The position numbers and the translations under genes were made by a program. The notes beneath the pieces were generated by a model. It did not search any database, was not told where the DNA came from, and saw nothing but the letters and a program-made list of their open reading frames with translations. A DNA stretch of 64,000 nucleotides. Origin: Kitasatospora sp. MAA19. GTDB lineage: Bacteria > Actinomycetota > Actinomycetes > Streptomycetales > Streptomycetaceae. The stretch is from positions 124,001-188,000 of the forward strand of contig NZ_JARXYZ010000003.1 of the NCBI RefSeq assembly GCF_029894125.1, written 5' to 3'. Of this stretch, positions 29,862 to 40,997 are shown piece by piece (positions within the stretch are counted from its first letter, which is position 1; the number at the start of each line of letters is the position of its first letter).

Positions 29862-30949
29862 TCGGTGCCGCCGGTGAGGGCCGCGTAGGCCTGGCCGTGG
29901 AAGTCCGGGTGGGGCACGTGCACCTCGGTCACCGGCAGCGAGGAGTCCGCGGACAGGTCGAACGCGGACGGGGTGCGGTCACGCCACACCATCTCGGAGC
30001 CCAGTGCGGCCACCATCGCGCCGTTGTCGGTGCACAGGCCCGGCCGGGGCACCCGCAGCCGGATGCCGGCCCGGTCGCAGCGCTGCTGGGCCATCTCGCG
30101 CAGCCGCGAGTTGGCGGCCACCCCGCCGCCGATCATCAGGTGGTCGACGCCGTTGTCCTTGCACGCCTTGACGGCCTTGCGGGTGAGCACGTCGGTGACG
30201 GCCTCCTGGAAGGACGCCGCCACGTCGGCGATCGGCACCTCCTCGCCGGCCCGGCGCTTGGCCTCCACCCAGCGGGCGACGGCGGTCTTCAGGCCGGAGA
30301 AGGAGAAGTCGTACGCCGGGTCGTTCCGGCCGCTCAGGCCGCGCGGGAAGGCGATCGCCTTGCGGTCGCCCTCGCGGGCGGTGCGGTCGACCACGGGGCC
30401 ACCGGGGAAGCCCAGGCCGAGCACCCGGGCGACCTTGTCGAAGGCCTCGCCGGCCGCGTCGTCGATGGTCGCGCCGAGCGGGCGGACGTCGCTGGTGATG
30501 TCCTCACTGAGCAGCAGCGAGGAGTGCCCGCCGGAGACCAGCAGCGCCATCGTCGGCGAGGGCAGCCGGCCGTGCTCCAGCTGGTCGACGCAGATGTGCG
30601 AGGCGAGGTGGTTGACCCCGTACAGCGGCTTGTCCAGCGCCCAGGCGTACGCCTTGGCGGCACTGACGCCGACCAGCAGCGCGCCGGCCAGGCCGGGGCC
30701 GGCGGTGACGGCGATGCCGTCCAGGTCGGCGGCCTTGACGCCGGCGGTGTCCAGGGCGCGCTGGATGGTCGGGACCATCGCCTCCAGGTGCGCGCGACTG
30801 GCGATCTCCGGGACGACGCCGCCGAAGCGGGCGTGGTCGTTGACGCTGGAGGCGACCGCGTCGGCCAGCAGCGTGGTGCCGCGCACGATGCCGACGCCGG
30901 TCTCGTCGCAGGAGGTCTCGATGCCGAGGACGAGCGGTTCGTCAGCCAT
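29858..30949 (-). CDS. tsaD: tRNA N6-adenosine threonylcarbamoyltransferase TsaD
   Basis: 363 residues. It transfers the threonylcarbamoyl group to A37 of ANN-decoding tRNAs, working with TsaB and TsaE, which are also in this window. The ASKHA fold starts [15 protein letters not shown]. The metal pair is in [10 protein letters not shown] (HxxxH), with [17 protein letters not shown] and the nucleotide site [15 protein letters not shown]. It overlaps rimI by eight bases upstream and the small gene downstream by four, so translation is coupled. Confidence 0.97.
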   Translation of the reverse strand: MADEPLVLGIETSCDETGVGIVRGTTLLADAVASSVNDHARFGGVVPEIASRAHLEAMVPTIQRALDTAGVKAADLDGIAVTAGPGLAGALLVGVSAAKAYAWALDKPLYGVNHLASHICVDQLEHGRLPSPTMALLVSGGHSSLLLSEDITSDVRPLGATIDDAAGEAFDKVARVLGLGFPGGPVVDRTAREGDRKAIAFPRGLSGRNDPAYDFSFSGLKTAVARWVEAKRRAGEEVPIADVAASFQEAVTDVLTRKAVKACKDNGVDHLMIGGGVAANSRLREMAQQRCDRAGIRLRVPRPGLCTDNGAMVAALGSEMVWRDRTPSAFDLSADSSLPVTEVHVPHPDFHGQAYAALTGGTE

Positions 30950-31448
30950 GGCGGGTGTCCTTAAGGTCCTTCGGGTCAGTGCTCGGGTGGTCGAGGCGCA
31001 TCACCAGCGCGTCGACGTTGGCGGGCTGGTAGTAGCCGCGCCGGATGCCCACCGGCTGGAAGCCGTAGCGCTCGTACAGCCGCTGGGCGCGCGGGTTGTC
31101 CACCCGCACCTCCAGCAGCAGTTCGGCGCAGCCGCGCCGGGCGGCCTCCCGGATCAGGTCGGTGAGCAGCGCCGCGCCGAGGCCGGCGCCCTGGTGGCGC
31201 CGGTCGACGGCGATGGTCTGGACGTCGCCCTCGCCGGCGATCACCATCAGTCCGGCGTAGCCGACGACGGCGCCGTCCGGGGTGGTGGCGACGGTGTAGT
31301 GGCGGGTGCCGCCGGAGTGGGTCTCGGCCAGCTCGGACCAGTACATCCCGGTGGACCAGGCGTCCTCGGGGAAGAGCTCCAGCTCCAGCTCCAGCACCGG
31401 CGCGATGTCCCACCAGCGCATCGGGCGCAGGGTGGTGCCGTGGTTCAC
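30942..31448 (-). CDS. rimI: ribosomal protein S18-alanine N-acetyltransferase RimI
   Basis: 168 residues of the GNAT fold. The acetyl-CoA site is [19 protein letters not shown], and the C-terminal [15 protein letters not shown] is typical of RimI. In many genomes rimI lies between tsaB and tsaD, as here. It overlaps both neighbours (four bases with tsaB, eight with tsaD). The protein target is inferred from the family and context. Confidence 0.92.
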   Translation of the reverse strand: MNHGTTLRPMRWWDIAPVLELELELFPEDAWSTGMYWSELAETHSGGTRHYTVATTPDGAVVGYAGLMVIAGEGDVQTIAVDRRHQGAGLGAALLTDLIREAARRGCAELLLEVRVDNPRAQRLYERYGFQPVGIRRGYYQPANVDALVMRLDHPSTDPKDLKDTRHG

Positions 31449-32101
31449 GCCGGGAGCACCGCCTTGTAGCCCGCCGGGACCTGGGCGTCCGGACGGCGCA
31501 GGTACAGCGGGACGTTCGGCAGCAGCTCGCGCCCGGCGGCCAGCTCGGCGGCGGCGAAGGCGGCCAGGGCGCCGGCCGACACGTGCTCGGGGCCGTGCGC
31601 GCCGGGGAAGGCCTCGGGGTAGAGCAGCGCGCCGGCGCCGACCGAGCGCGGCTGCGGGGTCAGCTCGGCCGGGCGGTCCACGCCGGGGCCCTCGGTGCGC
31701 CGGCCGTCGGCGTCGTAGCAGGCCCAGTAGACCTCCTTGCGGCGCGCGTCGGTGGCCACCGTGAACGGCTGCCCGGCCAGGCCCTCGGCGCGGGCCTGGT
31801 GGGCGATCGCGTCCAGGGTGCAGACGCCGTGCACCGGCAGCCCGAGCGCGTGGCCGAGCGCGGCGGCGGTCACCAGACCGACCCGCAGGCCGGTGTACGG
31901 GCCGGGGCCGACGCCCACCGCGATGCCGGTGAGCCGGTGCTTGTCCACACCGGCCGCCCGCAGGACCCGGTCGATCGCGGGCAGGAGCAGTTCGCCGTGG
32001 CGCCGGGCGTCGACCTGGTGGGTCTCGGCGAGGACGGCCGTGCCGTCGTGGACGGCGGCGGTGACGGCGGGGGTAGCGGTGTCGAACGCGAGCAGCAGCA
32101 C
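31445..32101 (-). CDS. tsaB: TsaB, threonylcarbamoyl-adenosine complex subunit
   Basis: 218 residues. It is an ASKHA-fold partner that stabilises TsaD. The start LLLAFDTATPAVTAAVHDG, the RRHGELLLPAIDRVL helix and GVGPGPYTGLRVGL are diagnostic. I chose the GTG at 32101 as the family start. No ribosome-binding site precedes it, but TAACCT stands seven bases upstream, the spacing of a -10 box for a leaderless mRNA. This would be the promoter of the tsaB-rimI-tsaD-ABM operon. The frame is open to 32332 without similarity. Confidence 0.93.
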   Translation of the reverse strand: MLLLAFDTATPAVTAAVHDGTAVLAETHQVDARRHGELLLPAIDRVLRAAGVDKHRLTGIAVGVGPGPYTGLRVGLVTAAALGHALGLPVHGVCTLDAIAHQARAEGLAGQPFTVATDARRKEVYWACYDADGRRTEGPGVDRPAELTPQPRSVGAGALLYPEAFPGAHGPEHVSAGALAAFAAAELAAGRELLPNVPLYLRRPDAQVPAGYKAVLPA

Positions 32102-32246
32102 GGGGTCAAGGTTAGACCGACGTTGAGCCGACCGGCTGATCGCTCGGGCGTGCTGACCCGGAACACACATCCGGGGCGCCGCTCCCCCGCCGGGCGAACC
32201 TGGCACGATGGGGCGGTACGTAAAGGGACGGCGGCGGGAGCAGCAC

Positions 32247-32825
32247 GTGGCGAAGATGGGTCCTGGTGTGGTGGTCACGGGGCTGACCCTGGGGGCCCTG
32301 GCGGTGGTGAGCCTGCTGGCCTTCCAGGCCAACGGCGCTCAGGACCGGGCCGGCGGCGCCAAGCCGGTCGCCAGTACCACGACGTCCAGCGGGCCGGCCG
32401 CCTCCGCGACGCCGAGCGCCTCGGCCACCCCGACGGTCCCGGCGCTGCCGACCACCTCGGGCACCGGCACGCGGGTGGTCTACTCGATCGGCAGCCACTA
32501 CGTCTGGCTGGTCGACCCGAAGAAGACCCCGCAGGTCACGGCCGCCTTCCCGGTCACCCCGGGCTCGGTCGAACCGGCCCCGGGCAGCTACGCGGTCTAC
32601 AGCCGCACCGCCGGCACCACCGGGACGGACGGCCGGCAGGTCGAGCACGTGGTGCGCTTCGCGCAGCAGAACGGCGTGGTGTTCGGCTTCAGCGCGACCG
32701 TGGACGGCGCCACGCCGACCGTCGACCCGAAGGCGAAGACCGGCGGCATCCGCAGCGGTCGCCCGGAGGGCCAGCTGCTCTGGGACTTCGCGCCGAAGGA
32801 CACCAAGGTGGTCGTGATCGCCTGA
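32247..32825 (+). CDS. membrane-anchored hypothetical protein
   Basis: 192 residues from a GTG at 32247 with GGGAG six bases upstream; an ATG at 32208 (MGRYVKGRRR) would add 13 basic residues. One hydrophobic helix (VVVTGLTLGALAVVSLLAF) near the N-terminus is followed by a Ser/Thr/Ala/Pro-rich linker and a soluble region of about 110 residues (VVYSIGSHYVWLVDPKKT). The layout is a type II membrane or uncleaved secreted protein. No family is recognised. It is divergent from tsaB. Confidence 0.72.
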   Translation: MAKMGPGVVVTGLTLGALAVVSLLAFQANGAQDRAGGAKPVASTTTSSGPAASATPSASATPTVPALPTTSGTGTRVVYSIGSHYVWLVDPKKTPQVTAAFPVTPGSVEPAPGSYAVYSRTAGTTGTDGRQVEHVVRFAQQNGVVFGFSATVDGATPTVDPKAKTGGIRSGRPEGQLLWDFAPKDTKVVVIA

Positions 32826-32858
32826 CGCCCCGGCCCGCCGGACGGGCCCCGGGGCAGG

Positions 32859-33053
32859 CTAGGCCGCGCGGGGCGTTCCGGTCTCCGGTTCCTCGGCTTC
32901 CCGGGGCTCCGGCCCGGGCGGGGTGGACACCGCCTCGGCGGCCGCGCAGGCGGCCAGCAGCGCCCGCATCGGCTCCCCCGGAGCGCGGCGGGCGGACTCT
33001 CCGGCCCCGGCGCCGTGCACGGCGCGCTCCGGGGCGGGGGTGGTGCTCGACAT
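32859..33053 (-). CDS. small hypothetical protein under a possible iron box
   Basis: 64 residues, rich in Ala, Pro and Glu, with a central short helix MRALLAACAAAEAVS. It has no family motif. It is supported as a real gene by an excellent ribosome-binding site (AGGGAGG four bases before the ATG at 33053) and by an iron-box-like palindrome immediately upstream at 33066. Regulation by the iron repressor DmdR1 is inferred. Composition alone would not have supported it. Confidence 0.6.
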   Translation of the reverse strand: MSSTTPAPERAVHGAGAGESARRAPGEPMRALLAACAAAEAVSTPPGPEPREAEEPETGTPRAA

Positions 33054-33065
33054 GGCGCCTCCCTA

Positions 33066-33081
33066 GTTAGGCAGACCTAAC
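33066..33081 (-). promoter_or_regulatory. putative DmdR/IdeR iron box
   Basis: GTTAGG and CCTAAC form an inverted repeat around a four-base centre. The surrounding bases match most of the DtxR/IdeR-type consensus (TTAGGTTAGGCTAACCTAA). It sits right before the ribosome-binding site of the small gene ending at 33053, where a bound repressor would block transcription. Confidence 0.55.
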
Positions 33082-33159
33082 CGCAGCACCCATCCCACCA
33101 CGCCCGGCACCCCGCCCGCAACACTTACCGACAGCCCGTCGGCAAAAGGGCGCACCGGC

Positions 33160-33657
33160 TCAGGCGAGCGCCTCCAGCGCGACGCCCGTCCAGCGCGGGC
33201 CGACGCCGGTCAGCACCACCCGGCGCGGGTCCAGGTCGTCCTCGTCGGCGGTGTCGCCGAGAGCGCGCTCGATCCGCACCTCCAGCCGGTCCTCGGACAG
33301 CCGCTCGACCTTGCCCTCGCCCCACTCGACCACGACCACCGACTCCGGCAGCGACACGTCCAGGTCGAGGTCCTCCATCTCGTCCAGGTCCCCGCCGAGC
33401 CGGTACGCGTCCACGTGCACCAGCGCCGGGCCGCCGACCAGCGACGGGTGCACCCGGGCGATCACGAAGGTCGGTGAGGTCACCGCCCCGCGGACCTGCA
33501 GTCCCTCCCCCAGGCCCCGGGTCAGCGTGGTCTTCCCGGCCCCCAGCTCGCCGGAGAGCAGTACCAGGTCCCCCGGCCGCAGCAGCGCGGCCAGCTCCCG
33601 GCCGAGCCGGCCCATCCGCTCCGGGGTGGGGACGGTGAGAGTGGCGTGCGAGCCCAT
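33160..33657 (-). CDS. tsaE: TsaE, ATPase of the t6A tRNA-modification system
   Basis: 165 residues. The Walker A motif is LSGELGAGKTTLTRGL (about 35-50), TSPTFVI is the conserved switch segment, and DAYRLGGDLDEMEDLD and VVVVEWGEG complete the family pattern. It binds ATP and resets the TsaB-TsaD complex. Here it lies apart from tsaB-rimI-tsaD, separated by two small genes. The frame of tsaE follows the alr/hydrolase genes on the same strand. Confidence 0.95.
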   Translation of the reverse strand: MGSHATLTVPTPERMGRLGRELAALLRPGDLVLLSGELGAGKTTLTRGLGEGLQVRGAVTSPTFVIARVHPSLVGGPALVHVDAYRLGGDLDEMEDLDLDVSLPESVVVVEWGEGKVERLSEDRLEVRIERALGDTADEDDLDPRRVVLTGVGPRWTGVALEALA

Positions 33658-33763
33658 GCGCGTGTCGTGCCCTTCGTCCGTACCGGCGTTCCGACCACCG
33701 GCCGCCCCCGCTACCGTGCCACATCGCCGACCCGGCGTGTGCCGGGCGGCCTCAGGGCGGGGC

Positions 33764-34963
33764 TCAGGCCTGGTCCAGGACCGCCGGGGGCGGCGGCGCG
33801 ACGCCGGCGAGTTCGGCGGCCCGGCGCAGCAACGCCGCCAGCTCGTCGTCGACCAGTTCCGGGCGCTCCAGCATCACCAGGTGCCCGGCGCCCTCCACCA
33901 GGACCAGCTCCGCGCCGGGCAGCCGCTCGGCCATCGCCTCGCTGTGCGCCGACGGCGTCAGCAGATCCTTCGTACCGGCCAGCACCAGCGTCGGCAGTCC
34001 GTGCAGGGCAGCGAGCGCCGCGTACTTCTCGTGCGCGCCGAACACCGGGTAGAACTCGGCGACCACGTCGATCGGGGTGGCGTCCAGCAGCTGCTCGGCG
34101 AACCGCACCACGGCCGGGTCGACGTCCCTCCCGCCGAAGGAGAACTTCCGGTAGAAGACGGAGGTGACGTCCGAACCCAGCCGTCTGGTCGCCTCCACCA
34201 GCTCGACCTGGCGGCCCAGCAGCCGCATCATCCCGGGCGCGACCTTCTTGAACAGCTTCGCGCCGGCCGACGGCAGGCCGAGGCTGACCTCGTTCCAGTC
34301 CCCCGCCAGCGTGCCGATCAGCGCGACGCCGGTCACCCGCTCGCGGAACAGCTCCGGGTGCTGGTCGGCCAGCGCCATCACCGTCATGCCGCCCATCGAG
34401 TGGCCCACCAGCACCAGCGGCCCGGTCGGCGCGACGGCGTCGATCACCGCCTTGAGGTCCCCGCCCAGCTGGTCGATGCTGGCCGGCTCGCCGGCCAGGT
34501 AGGAGCGGGAGCGCTCGGAGCGGCCGTGGCTGCGCTGGTCCCAGAAGACCAGCCGCAGGCCCTCGCGCAGCGCGGCCCGCTGGAAGTGCCAGCTGTCCTG
34601 GCTGAGGCAGTAGCCGTGGCAGAACACCACGGTCAGCGGCTCGGCGCCGGGGGTGCCGCCGTCCGGCTCGGACCAGCCGGTGCCGTCCAGTTCGACGTAC
34701 AGCTCGGTGCCGTCCGGCGCGGCCACCGTGCGCGGGCGCCCGCGCAGCGAGCCGTACGGGGCCTCGGCGTCCAGTTCGGCCCGGGCCCGGCGGCGGGTCG
34801 CCCGGCCGACGGTCAGCCGCTCGATCGCCACCCCGGCGGCCGCCCCGGCCGCCAGCACGCCGACCGAGATCCCGATCACGCCCGCCCGGCTCACCCCGGA
34901 GGCCGCGCCGGCCGCCTTGGCCACCGCCGAGACCGGGCCGTCCTCGGCCGCTCCGGCCGTCAT
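33764..34963 (-). CDS. alpha/beta hydrolase, membrane-anchored
   Basis: 399 residues. A hydrophobic helix (about 25-47) anchors the N-terminus. The hydrolase core has the oxyanion strand VVFCHGYCLSQDSWHF, the nucleophile elbow LVGHSMGGMTVMAL (Ser), an Asp in VLAGTKDLLTP, and His in EGAGHLVMLE, so the catalytic triad is complete. Its ATG overlaps the alr stop (ATGA), so it is translationally coupled to alr. The substrate is unknown. The frame continues open through alr as an antisense-like artefact, which I ignored. Confidence 0.9.
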   Translation of the reverse strand: MTAGAAEDGPVSAVAKAAGAASGVSRAGVIGISVGVLAAGAAAGVAIERLTVGRATRRRARAELDAEAPYGSLRGRPRTVAAPDGTELYVELDGTGWSEPDGGTPGAEPLTVVFCHGYCLSQDSWHFQRAALREGLRLVFWDQRSHGRSERSRSYLAGEPASIDQLGGDLKAVIDAVAPTGPLVLVGHSMGGMTVMALADQHPELFRERVTGVALIGTLAGDWNEVSLGLPSAGAKLFKKVAPGMMRLLGRQVELVEATRRLGSDVTSVFYRKFSFGGRDVDPAVVRFAEQLLDATPIDVVAEFYPVFGAHEKYAALAALHGLPTLVLAGTKDLLTPSAHSEAMAERLPGAELVLVEGAGHLVMLERPELVDDELAALLRRAAELAGVAPPPPAVLDQA

Positions 34964-36159
34964 GCGGTCAGGCCCTCGATCTGGCTGCCGCCCAGGTAGC
35001 GGCGCGGGACCCGGGCGCCGATCCGGGTCACGATCTCGTACGAGATGGTGCCGCAGGCCCGGCCCCAGTCCTCGGCGGTCGGCTCGCCGTGCTCGCCGTT
35101 GCCGAACAGCAGCACCTCCTCGCCGATCCCGGGGGTGTCGCCGCCCAGGTCCACGACGAACTGGTCCATCGCCACCCGGCCGGCGACCGTGTGCCACTTG
35201 CCGCCGATCTGCACCGGTCCGGTGCCGCTGGCGTGCCGCGGGACGCCGTCGCCGTAGCCGACCGGGACCAGGCCCAACGTGGTCGGGCCCGGCGTCACGT
35301 AGTGGTGGCCGTAGCTGACCCCGTGCCCGCCCGGGACGTGCTTGACCAGCGCCAGCCGCGCGGTCAGCGCCATCACCGGGCGCAGCCCGAAGTCGGCCGG
35401 CGACCCGACCTCCGGCACCGGCGACAGCCCGTACGCGGCCAGGCCGGTGCGGACCAGGTCGAAGTGGGACTGCGGAAGCAGCAGGGTGGCCGGCGAGTTC
35501 GCCAGGTGCCGCACCTGCGGGCGCAGCCCGGCGGCCTCGGCCTGGACCAGCGCGGCACGGAAGGAGTCCAGCTGGGCCTGGATCGACGGGTGGCCCGGCT
35601 CGTCGGCGGCGGCGAAGTGCGACCAGACGCCGACCACGGTCAGCAGCCCCTCCGCCTCGGCGCGGCGGGCGGCGGCCACCAGGTGCGGCCAGTCGTGCGG
35701 CTGGCAGCCGTTGCGGCCGAGACCGGTGTCCGCCTTCAGATGGACCCGGGCCGCGATGCCGGTCTCCCGGACGGCCGACAGCAGCTCGTCCAGCGCCCAC
35801 TGGCCGCTGACCGAGATGTCGAGGTCCGCGCGCAGCGCCTCCCGCCACGGCCCGCCCGGCGTCCACAGCCAGCACAGGATGCGGGCCTGCTCCGGGCGGA
35901 TGCCCGCGGCCCGCAGCGCCAGCGCCTCCTCGGGCGTGGCGCAGCCGAGCCAGCCGACCCCGTTCGCGACCGCTTCCCGGGCGCACTCGACCGCGCCGTG
36001 GCCATAGGCGTCCGCCTTGACCGCGAGCATCACCGCCGAGCTGCCGACGCGCTCGCGCAGTGCGGCGAGGTTGCCACGCAGGGCGGCCAGATCGATCGTC
36101 GCCTCGGCCCGTACGCCGTCGGTCAGGGTGGCCGTGCCGGTCGTGTTCGCAGTTGTCAT
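34960..36159 (-). CDS. alr: alanine racemase
   Basis: 399 residues. It is a PLP enzyme making D-alanine for peptidoglycan. The PLP lysine is in AVKADAYGHGAVECA, the second catalytic Tyr in HGVSYGHHYVTPG, and the N-terminus EATIDLAALRGNLAALRERV is standard. ATG 36159 has GGGAGA nine bases upstream; ATG 36180 also has a fair site (GAGGA) and would add seven residues. It is coupled to the downstream hydrolase gene. Neighbours glmS, glmM and alr give the region a cell-wall flavour. Confidence 0.95.
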   Translation of the reverse strand: MTTANTTGTATLTDGVRAEATIDLAALRGNLAALRERVGSSAVMLAVKADAYGHGAVECAREAVANGVGWLGCATPEEALALRAAGIRPEQARILCWLWTPGGPWREALRADLDISVSGQWALDELLSAVRETGIAARVHLKADTGLGRNGCQPHDWPHLVAAARRAEAEGLLTVVGVWSHFAAADEPGHPSIQAQLDSFRAALVQAEAAGLRPQVRHLANSPATLLLPQSHFDLVRTGLAAYGLSPVPEVGSPADFGLRPVMALTARLALVKHVPGGHGVSYGHHYVTPGPTTLGLVPVGYGDGVPRHASGTGPVQIGGKWHTVAGRVAMDQFVVDLGGDTPGIGEEVLLFGNGEHGEPTAEDWGRACGTISYEIVTRIGARVPRRYLGGSQIEGLTA

Positions 36160-36331
36160 CAGGGTCAGTCTCCCAGACATCCCGGAGTCCTCGCCGAACG
36201 GGCCGTCGGCGGGGGCGGCCGACGCCCGGGTCCCGGGCACCGCGCCGACCTGCGGCGCACCGCTCGTCACCCTGTTCCGGACGTCCCCGGACGGCCGATC
36301 GGTTCCGCCCCGTCCGCCCGTCCCGCCCCGG

Positions 36332-37807
36332 CTACGGCTCCCGCACCGCCCGCCACACCGCGGTCAGCGCCTGCGCCACCCCCAGCGCCGTCACCGGCGC
36401 GCCCGGGTCGCCCGCCGCGTGACGGCCCGCCAGACCGTGCAGGTAGGCGCCCACGGACGCGGCGTCCAGCGGCGACAGTCCGGCGGCCAGCAAGGAGCCC
36501 GCCAGGCCGGCCAGGACGTCGCCGCTGCCGGCGGTGGCCAGCCAGGACGTGCCGGTCGGGTTGACCCGGACGGCGCCGCCCGGGTCGGCGATCACCGTGG
36601 TGGAGCCCTTGAGCAGGACCGTCGCCCGGTAGTCGCCGGCCAGCCGGCGGGCGGTGGCCAGCCGGGTCGCGGCCAGCTCCTCGGCGGCCGGCGGCGTGCT
36701 GCCGGCGGCGCCCGCGAGCAGCCGGGCGGCCTCACCGGTGTGCGGGGTGAGCAGGGTGGGCGCCGTCCGGCCGGCCAGCACGCCCGGGCCGAGCCGGGCC
36801 AGTTCGGTCAGCCCGTCCGCGTCCACCAGCACCGGGACGTCGCTCGCCAGCGCCTCGGCCAGCGCCTGCCGCGCCCCCTCGCCGCCGCCCGGCCCGACCA
36901 CCCAGGCCTGCACCCGCCCGGCCCCGGCCGGGCCGCCCTCCGTGACCAGCACCTCCGGGAAGCGTCGCACCACCTCCTCGGCCGCCGTGCCGACGTACCG
37001 GACGGCGCCCGCGCCGCCCCGCAGCGCCCCGGCGACCGCCAGCAGCGCCGCGCCCGGGTACGTCGCCGAACCGGCCGCCACCCCGACCACGCCCCGCCGG
37101 TACTTGTCGCTCTCGACGGCCGGCCGCGGCAGCAGCGCCGCCACGTCCGCGTGCTGCAGGGCCGTCACCTCCGGCGCGGGCGGCTCCAGCCCGATCCCGA
37201 CCAACTGGACGGCCCCCGTGTACGAGGCGCCCGGGTCGACCAGCAGGCCGGGCTTGTACGTGCCGAAGCAGACCGTGACGTCCGCGCGCAGCGCCTCGCC
37301 CGGTACCTCGCCGGTGTCGGCGTTCACCCCGCTGGGCAGGTCCACGGCCACCACGACGCCGCGCCGCGGGGCCTGCGCGTAAGGCCGGGCCTCGGAGCGC
37401 AGCCCGCCCCGGCCGCCGATGCCGACGATGCCGTCCAGCACCAGGTCCGCACGCGAGAAGTCGGCCAGGCCGGCTTCCCGGTCCAGCACCACCCGGCCAC
37501 CTGCCGCCCGCAGCGCGGCCAGCCCACCCGTGTGCACCCGCTCCGGCGCCAGCAGCACCGCCGCCACCCGCGCCCCGCGCCGGGCCAGCGCCGCCCCGGC
37601 GTACAGGGCGTCACCCCCGTTGTCCCCGCTGCCCGCCAGCACCACCACCCGGCTGCCGTACACCCGCCCCCGACGGCGGGTCAGCAGCCGGGCACAGGTC
37701 GCCGCCAGCCCGGCGGCCGCCCGCTGCATCAGCGTCCCCTCCGGCAGCCGCGCCATCAGTTCGGCCTCGGCGGCCCGGACCTGTTCGACACGATGGGCGT
37801 GGCGCAT
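36332..37807 (-). CDS. nnrD: bifunctional NAD(P)HX epimerase / ADP-dependent dehydratase
   Basis: 491 residues. It repairs hydrated NADH and NADPH. The N-terminal YjeF epimerase domain has LAGSGDNGGDALYAGAAL and VAVDLPSGVNADTG. The C-terminal ribokinase-like dehydratase domain has SDKYRRGVVGVAAGSATYPG and ends with the ATP/ADP-site LATAGSGDVLAGLAGSLLA. The fusion is the usual bacterial form. GGAG lies seven to eight bases before the ATG at 37807. It follows glmS on the same strand with a terminator between. Confidence 0.95.
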   Translation of the reverse strand: MRHAHRVEQVRAAEAELMARLPEGTLMQRAAAGLAATCARLLTRRRGRVYGSRVVVLAGSGDNGGDALYAGAALARRGARVAAVLLAPERVHTGGLAALRAAGGRVVLDREAGLADFSRADLVLDGIVGIGGRGGLRSEARPYAQAPRRGVVVAVDLPSGVNADTGEVPGEALRADVTVCFGTYKPGLLVDPGASYTGAVQLVGIGLEPPAPEVTALQHADVAALLPRPAVESDKYRRGVVGVAAGSATYPGAALLAVAGALRGGAGAVRYVGTAAEEVVRRFPEVLVTEGGPAGAGRVQAWVVGPGGGEGARQALAEALASDVPVLVDADGLTELARLGPGVLAGRTAPTLLTPHTGEAARLLAGAAGSTPPAAEELAATRLATARRLAGDYRATVLLKGSTTVIADPGGAVRVNPTGTSWLATAGSGDVLAGLAGSLLAAGLSPLDAASVGAYLHGLAGRHAAGDPGAPVTALGVAQALTAVWRAVREP

Positions 37808-37894
37808 GCGGAGGCTCCTTCAGCAGTCGGCTACCGCCGACGTTAGGGCGTGCCCCGGGCCCGCGCCACGGCCCGACGACCGCCGCGGAAACGA

Positions 37895-37939
37895 CACGGC
37901 GCCCCTGCGGTAGGACGCAGCCACCGCAGGGGCGCCGTG
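37895..37939 (-). terminator. glmS terminator
   Basis: A perfect 15-base stem (37896-37910 with 37924-37938, plus one outer pair) with a 13-base loop. It starts 14 bases after the glmS stop and separates it from nnrD. Confidence 0.75.
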
Positions 37940-37952
37940 GGCGCAGGGCGCC

Positions 37953-39809
<1,857 letters not shown>

Positions 39810-39908
39810 GCGTGCCAGCATAAGGGCGGTTCTGGGACCCTTTTCCCGCTTCCTGCGAACAGTGCGTGACCGACACCACAACCACCGTGAACGCCGCCAC
39901 GGCTCACA

Positions 39909-40904
39909 ATGGAGCATGTGCTGACCGAACTCTGTACGCGGGGCGCCGCCACGCCCGGCCCGTCGCCGTCCCCCTACGTCGACCTCAGTCGGGCCGAGTG
40001 GAGCGCACTGCGCGAGCGTACGCCGCTGCCGCTGACCGCCGAGGAGGTGGAACGGCTCCGCGGCCTCGGTACCGCCCTCGACCTGGACGAGGTCCGCGAC
40101 GTCTACCTGCCGCTCTCCCGGCTGCTGAACCTGTACATCCATGCCACGCACGAGCTGCGCGGCACGCTGGGCACGTTCCTGGACACGCCGGACACCGAGC
40201 GCACCCGCACCCCGTTCATCATCGGCGTGGCCGGCTCTGTAGCAGTCGGCAAGTCGACCACCGCCCGGCTGCTCCAGGCCCTGCTCGCCCGCTGGCCCGA
40301 GCACCCGCGGGTCGAGCTGGTGACCACGGACGGCTTCCTGCTGCCCAACGCCGAGTTGCGCCGCCGCGGCCTGATGGCCCGCAAGGGCTTCCCGGAGTCG
40401 TACGACCGCCGGGCGCTGATGCGCTTCGTCGCGGACGTGAAGGCGGGCAAGGAGCGGGTCACCGCGCCGGTGTACTCGCACCTGGTGTACGACATCGTGC
40501 AGGGCGAGCGGCTCACCGTGGAGCGTCCGGACATCCTGATCGTCGAGGGCCTGAACGTGCTCCAGCCGGCCCTGCCCGGCACCGACGGGCGCACCCGCCT
40601 GGCGGTGGCCGACTACTTCGACTTCTCGATCTACGTCGACGCCCGTACCGACGACATCGAGCACTGGTACCTGGACCGCTTCCGCAAGCTCCGGCAGACC
40701 GCCTTCCAGGACCCGAACTCCTACTTCCGCCGCTTCACCGAGGTGCCGGAGGAGGAGGCGATGGAGTACGGCCGCCAGGTCTGGCGCACCATCAACAAGC
40801 CGAACCTGCTGGAGAACGTGCTGCCGACCCGCGGCCGGGCCACCCTGATCCTGCAGAAGGGGGCGGACCACAAGGTCCGCCGGGCCCTGCTGCGCAAGCT
40901 CTGA
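39909..40904 (+). CDS. coaA: pantothenate kinase, type I
   Basis: 331 residues. It phosphorylates pantothenate, the first step of CoA synthesis. The P-loop is [18 protein letters not shown] (about 105-122), TTDGFLLPN carries the conserved Asp, and [20 protein letters not shown] and the C-terminal [20 protein letters not shown] are standard for CoaA. It is divergent from glmS. The ATG at 39909 lacks a ribosome-binding site; a GTG at 39918 is an alternative. A short tandem repeat and a terminator follow it. Confidence 0.95.
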   Translation: MEHVLTELCTRGAATPGPSPSPYVDLSRAEWSALRERTPLPLTAEEVERLRGLGTALDLDEVRDVYLPLSRLLNLYIHATHELRGTLGTFLDTPDTERTRTPFIIGVAGSVAVGKSTTARLLQALLARWPEHPRVELVTTDGFLLPNAELRRRGLMARKGFPESYDRRALMRFVADVKAGKERVTAPVYSHLVYDIVQGERLTVERPDILIVEGLNVLQPALPGTDGRTRLAVADYFDFSIYVDARTDDIEHWYLDRFRKLRQTAFQDPNSYFRRFTEVPEEEAMEYGRQVWRTINKPNLLENVLPTRGRATLILQKGADHKVRRALLRKL

Positions 40905-40934
40905 CACGACGACACGACGACACGACGACACGAC
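40903..40934. repeat. four tandem copies of GACACGAC
   Basis: An 8-base unit is repeated exactly four times from within the coaA stop codon (40902-40904) onward. The last copy doubles as the foot of the terminator stem at 40927. It probably arose by slippage. Confidence 0.9.
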
Positions 40935-40969
40935 GAAAGGGCCCCCGGCGGGGGCCCTTTCGTCGTGTC
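40927..40969. terminator. bidirectional terminator between coaA and glmM
   Basis: A perfect 20-base stem (40927-40946 with 40950-40969) with a three-base loop. The core is AAAGGGCCCC/GGGGCCCTTT, giving a short T run on each strand. It lies between the convergent coaA and glmM genes. Confidence 0.85.
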
Positions 40970-40997
40970 CGGGGTTCGGCCCGGGCGCAGTCGGGGC

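Noticed and set aside
36160..36270. Start of alr at 36270.
   Set aside because: The extra residues are low complexity, and two better starts with ribosome-binding sites lie downstream.
39810..39908. glmS ribozyme or riboswitch.
   Set aside because: Only 99 bases separate the divergent glmS and coaA genes, and a leaderless glmS start is more likely.
40903..40934. CRISPR-like array.
   Set aside because: The 8-base units are contiguous with no spacers; it is a simple tandem repeat.
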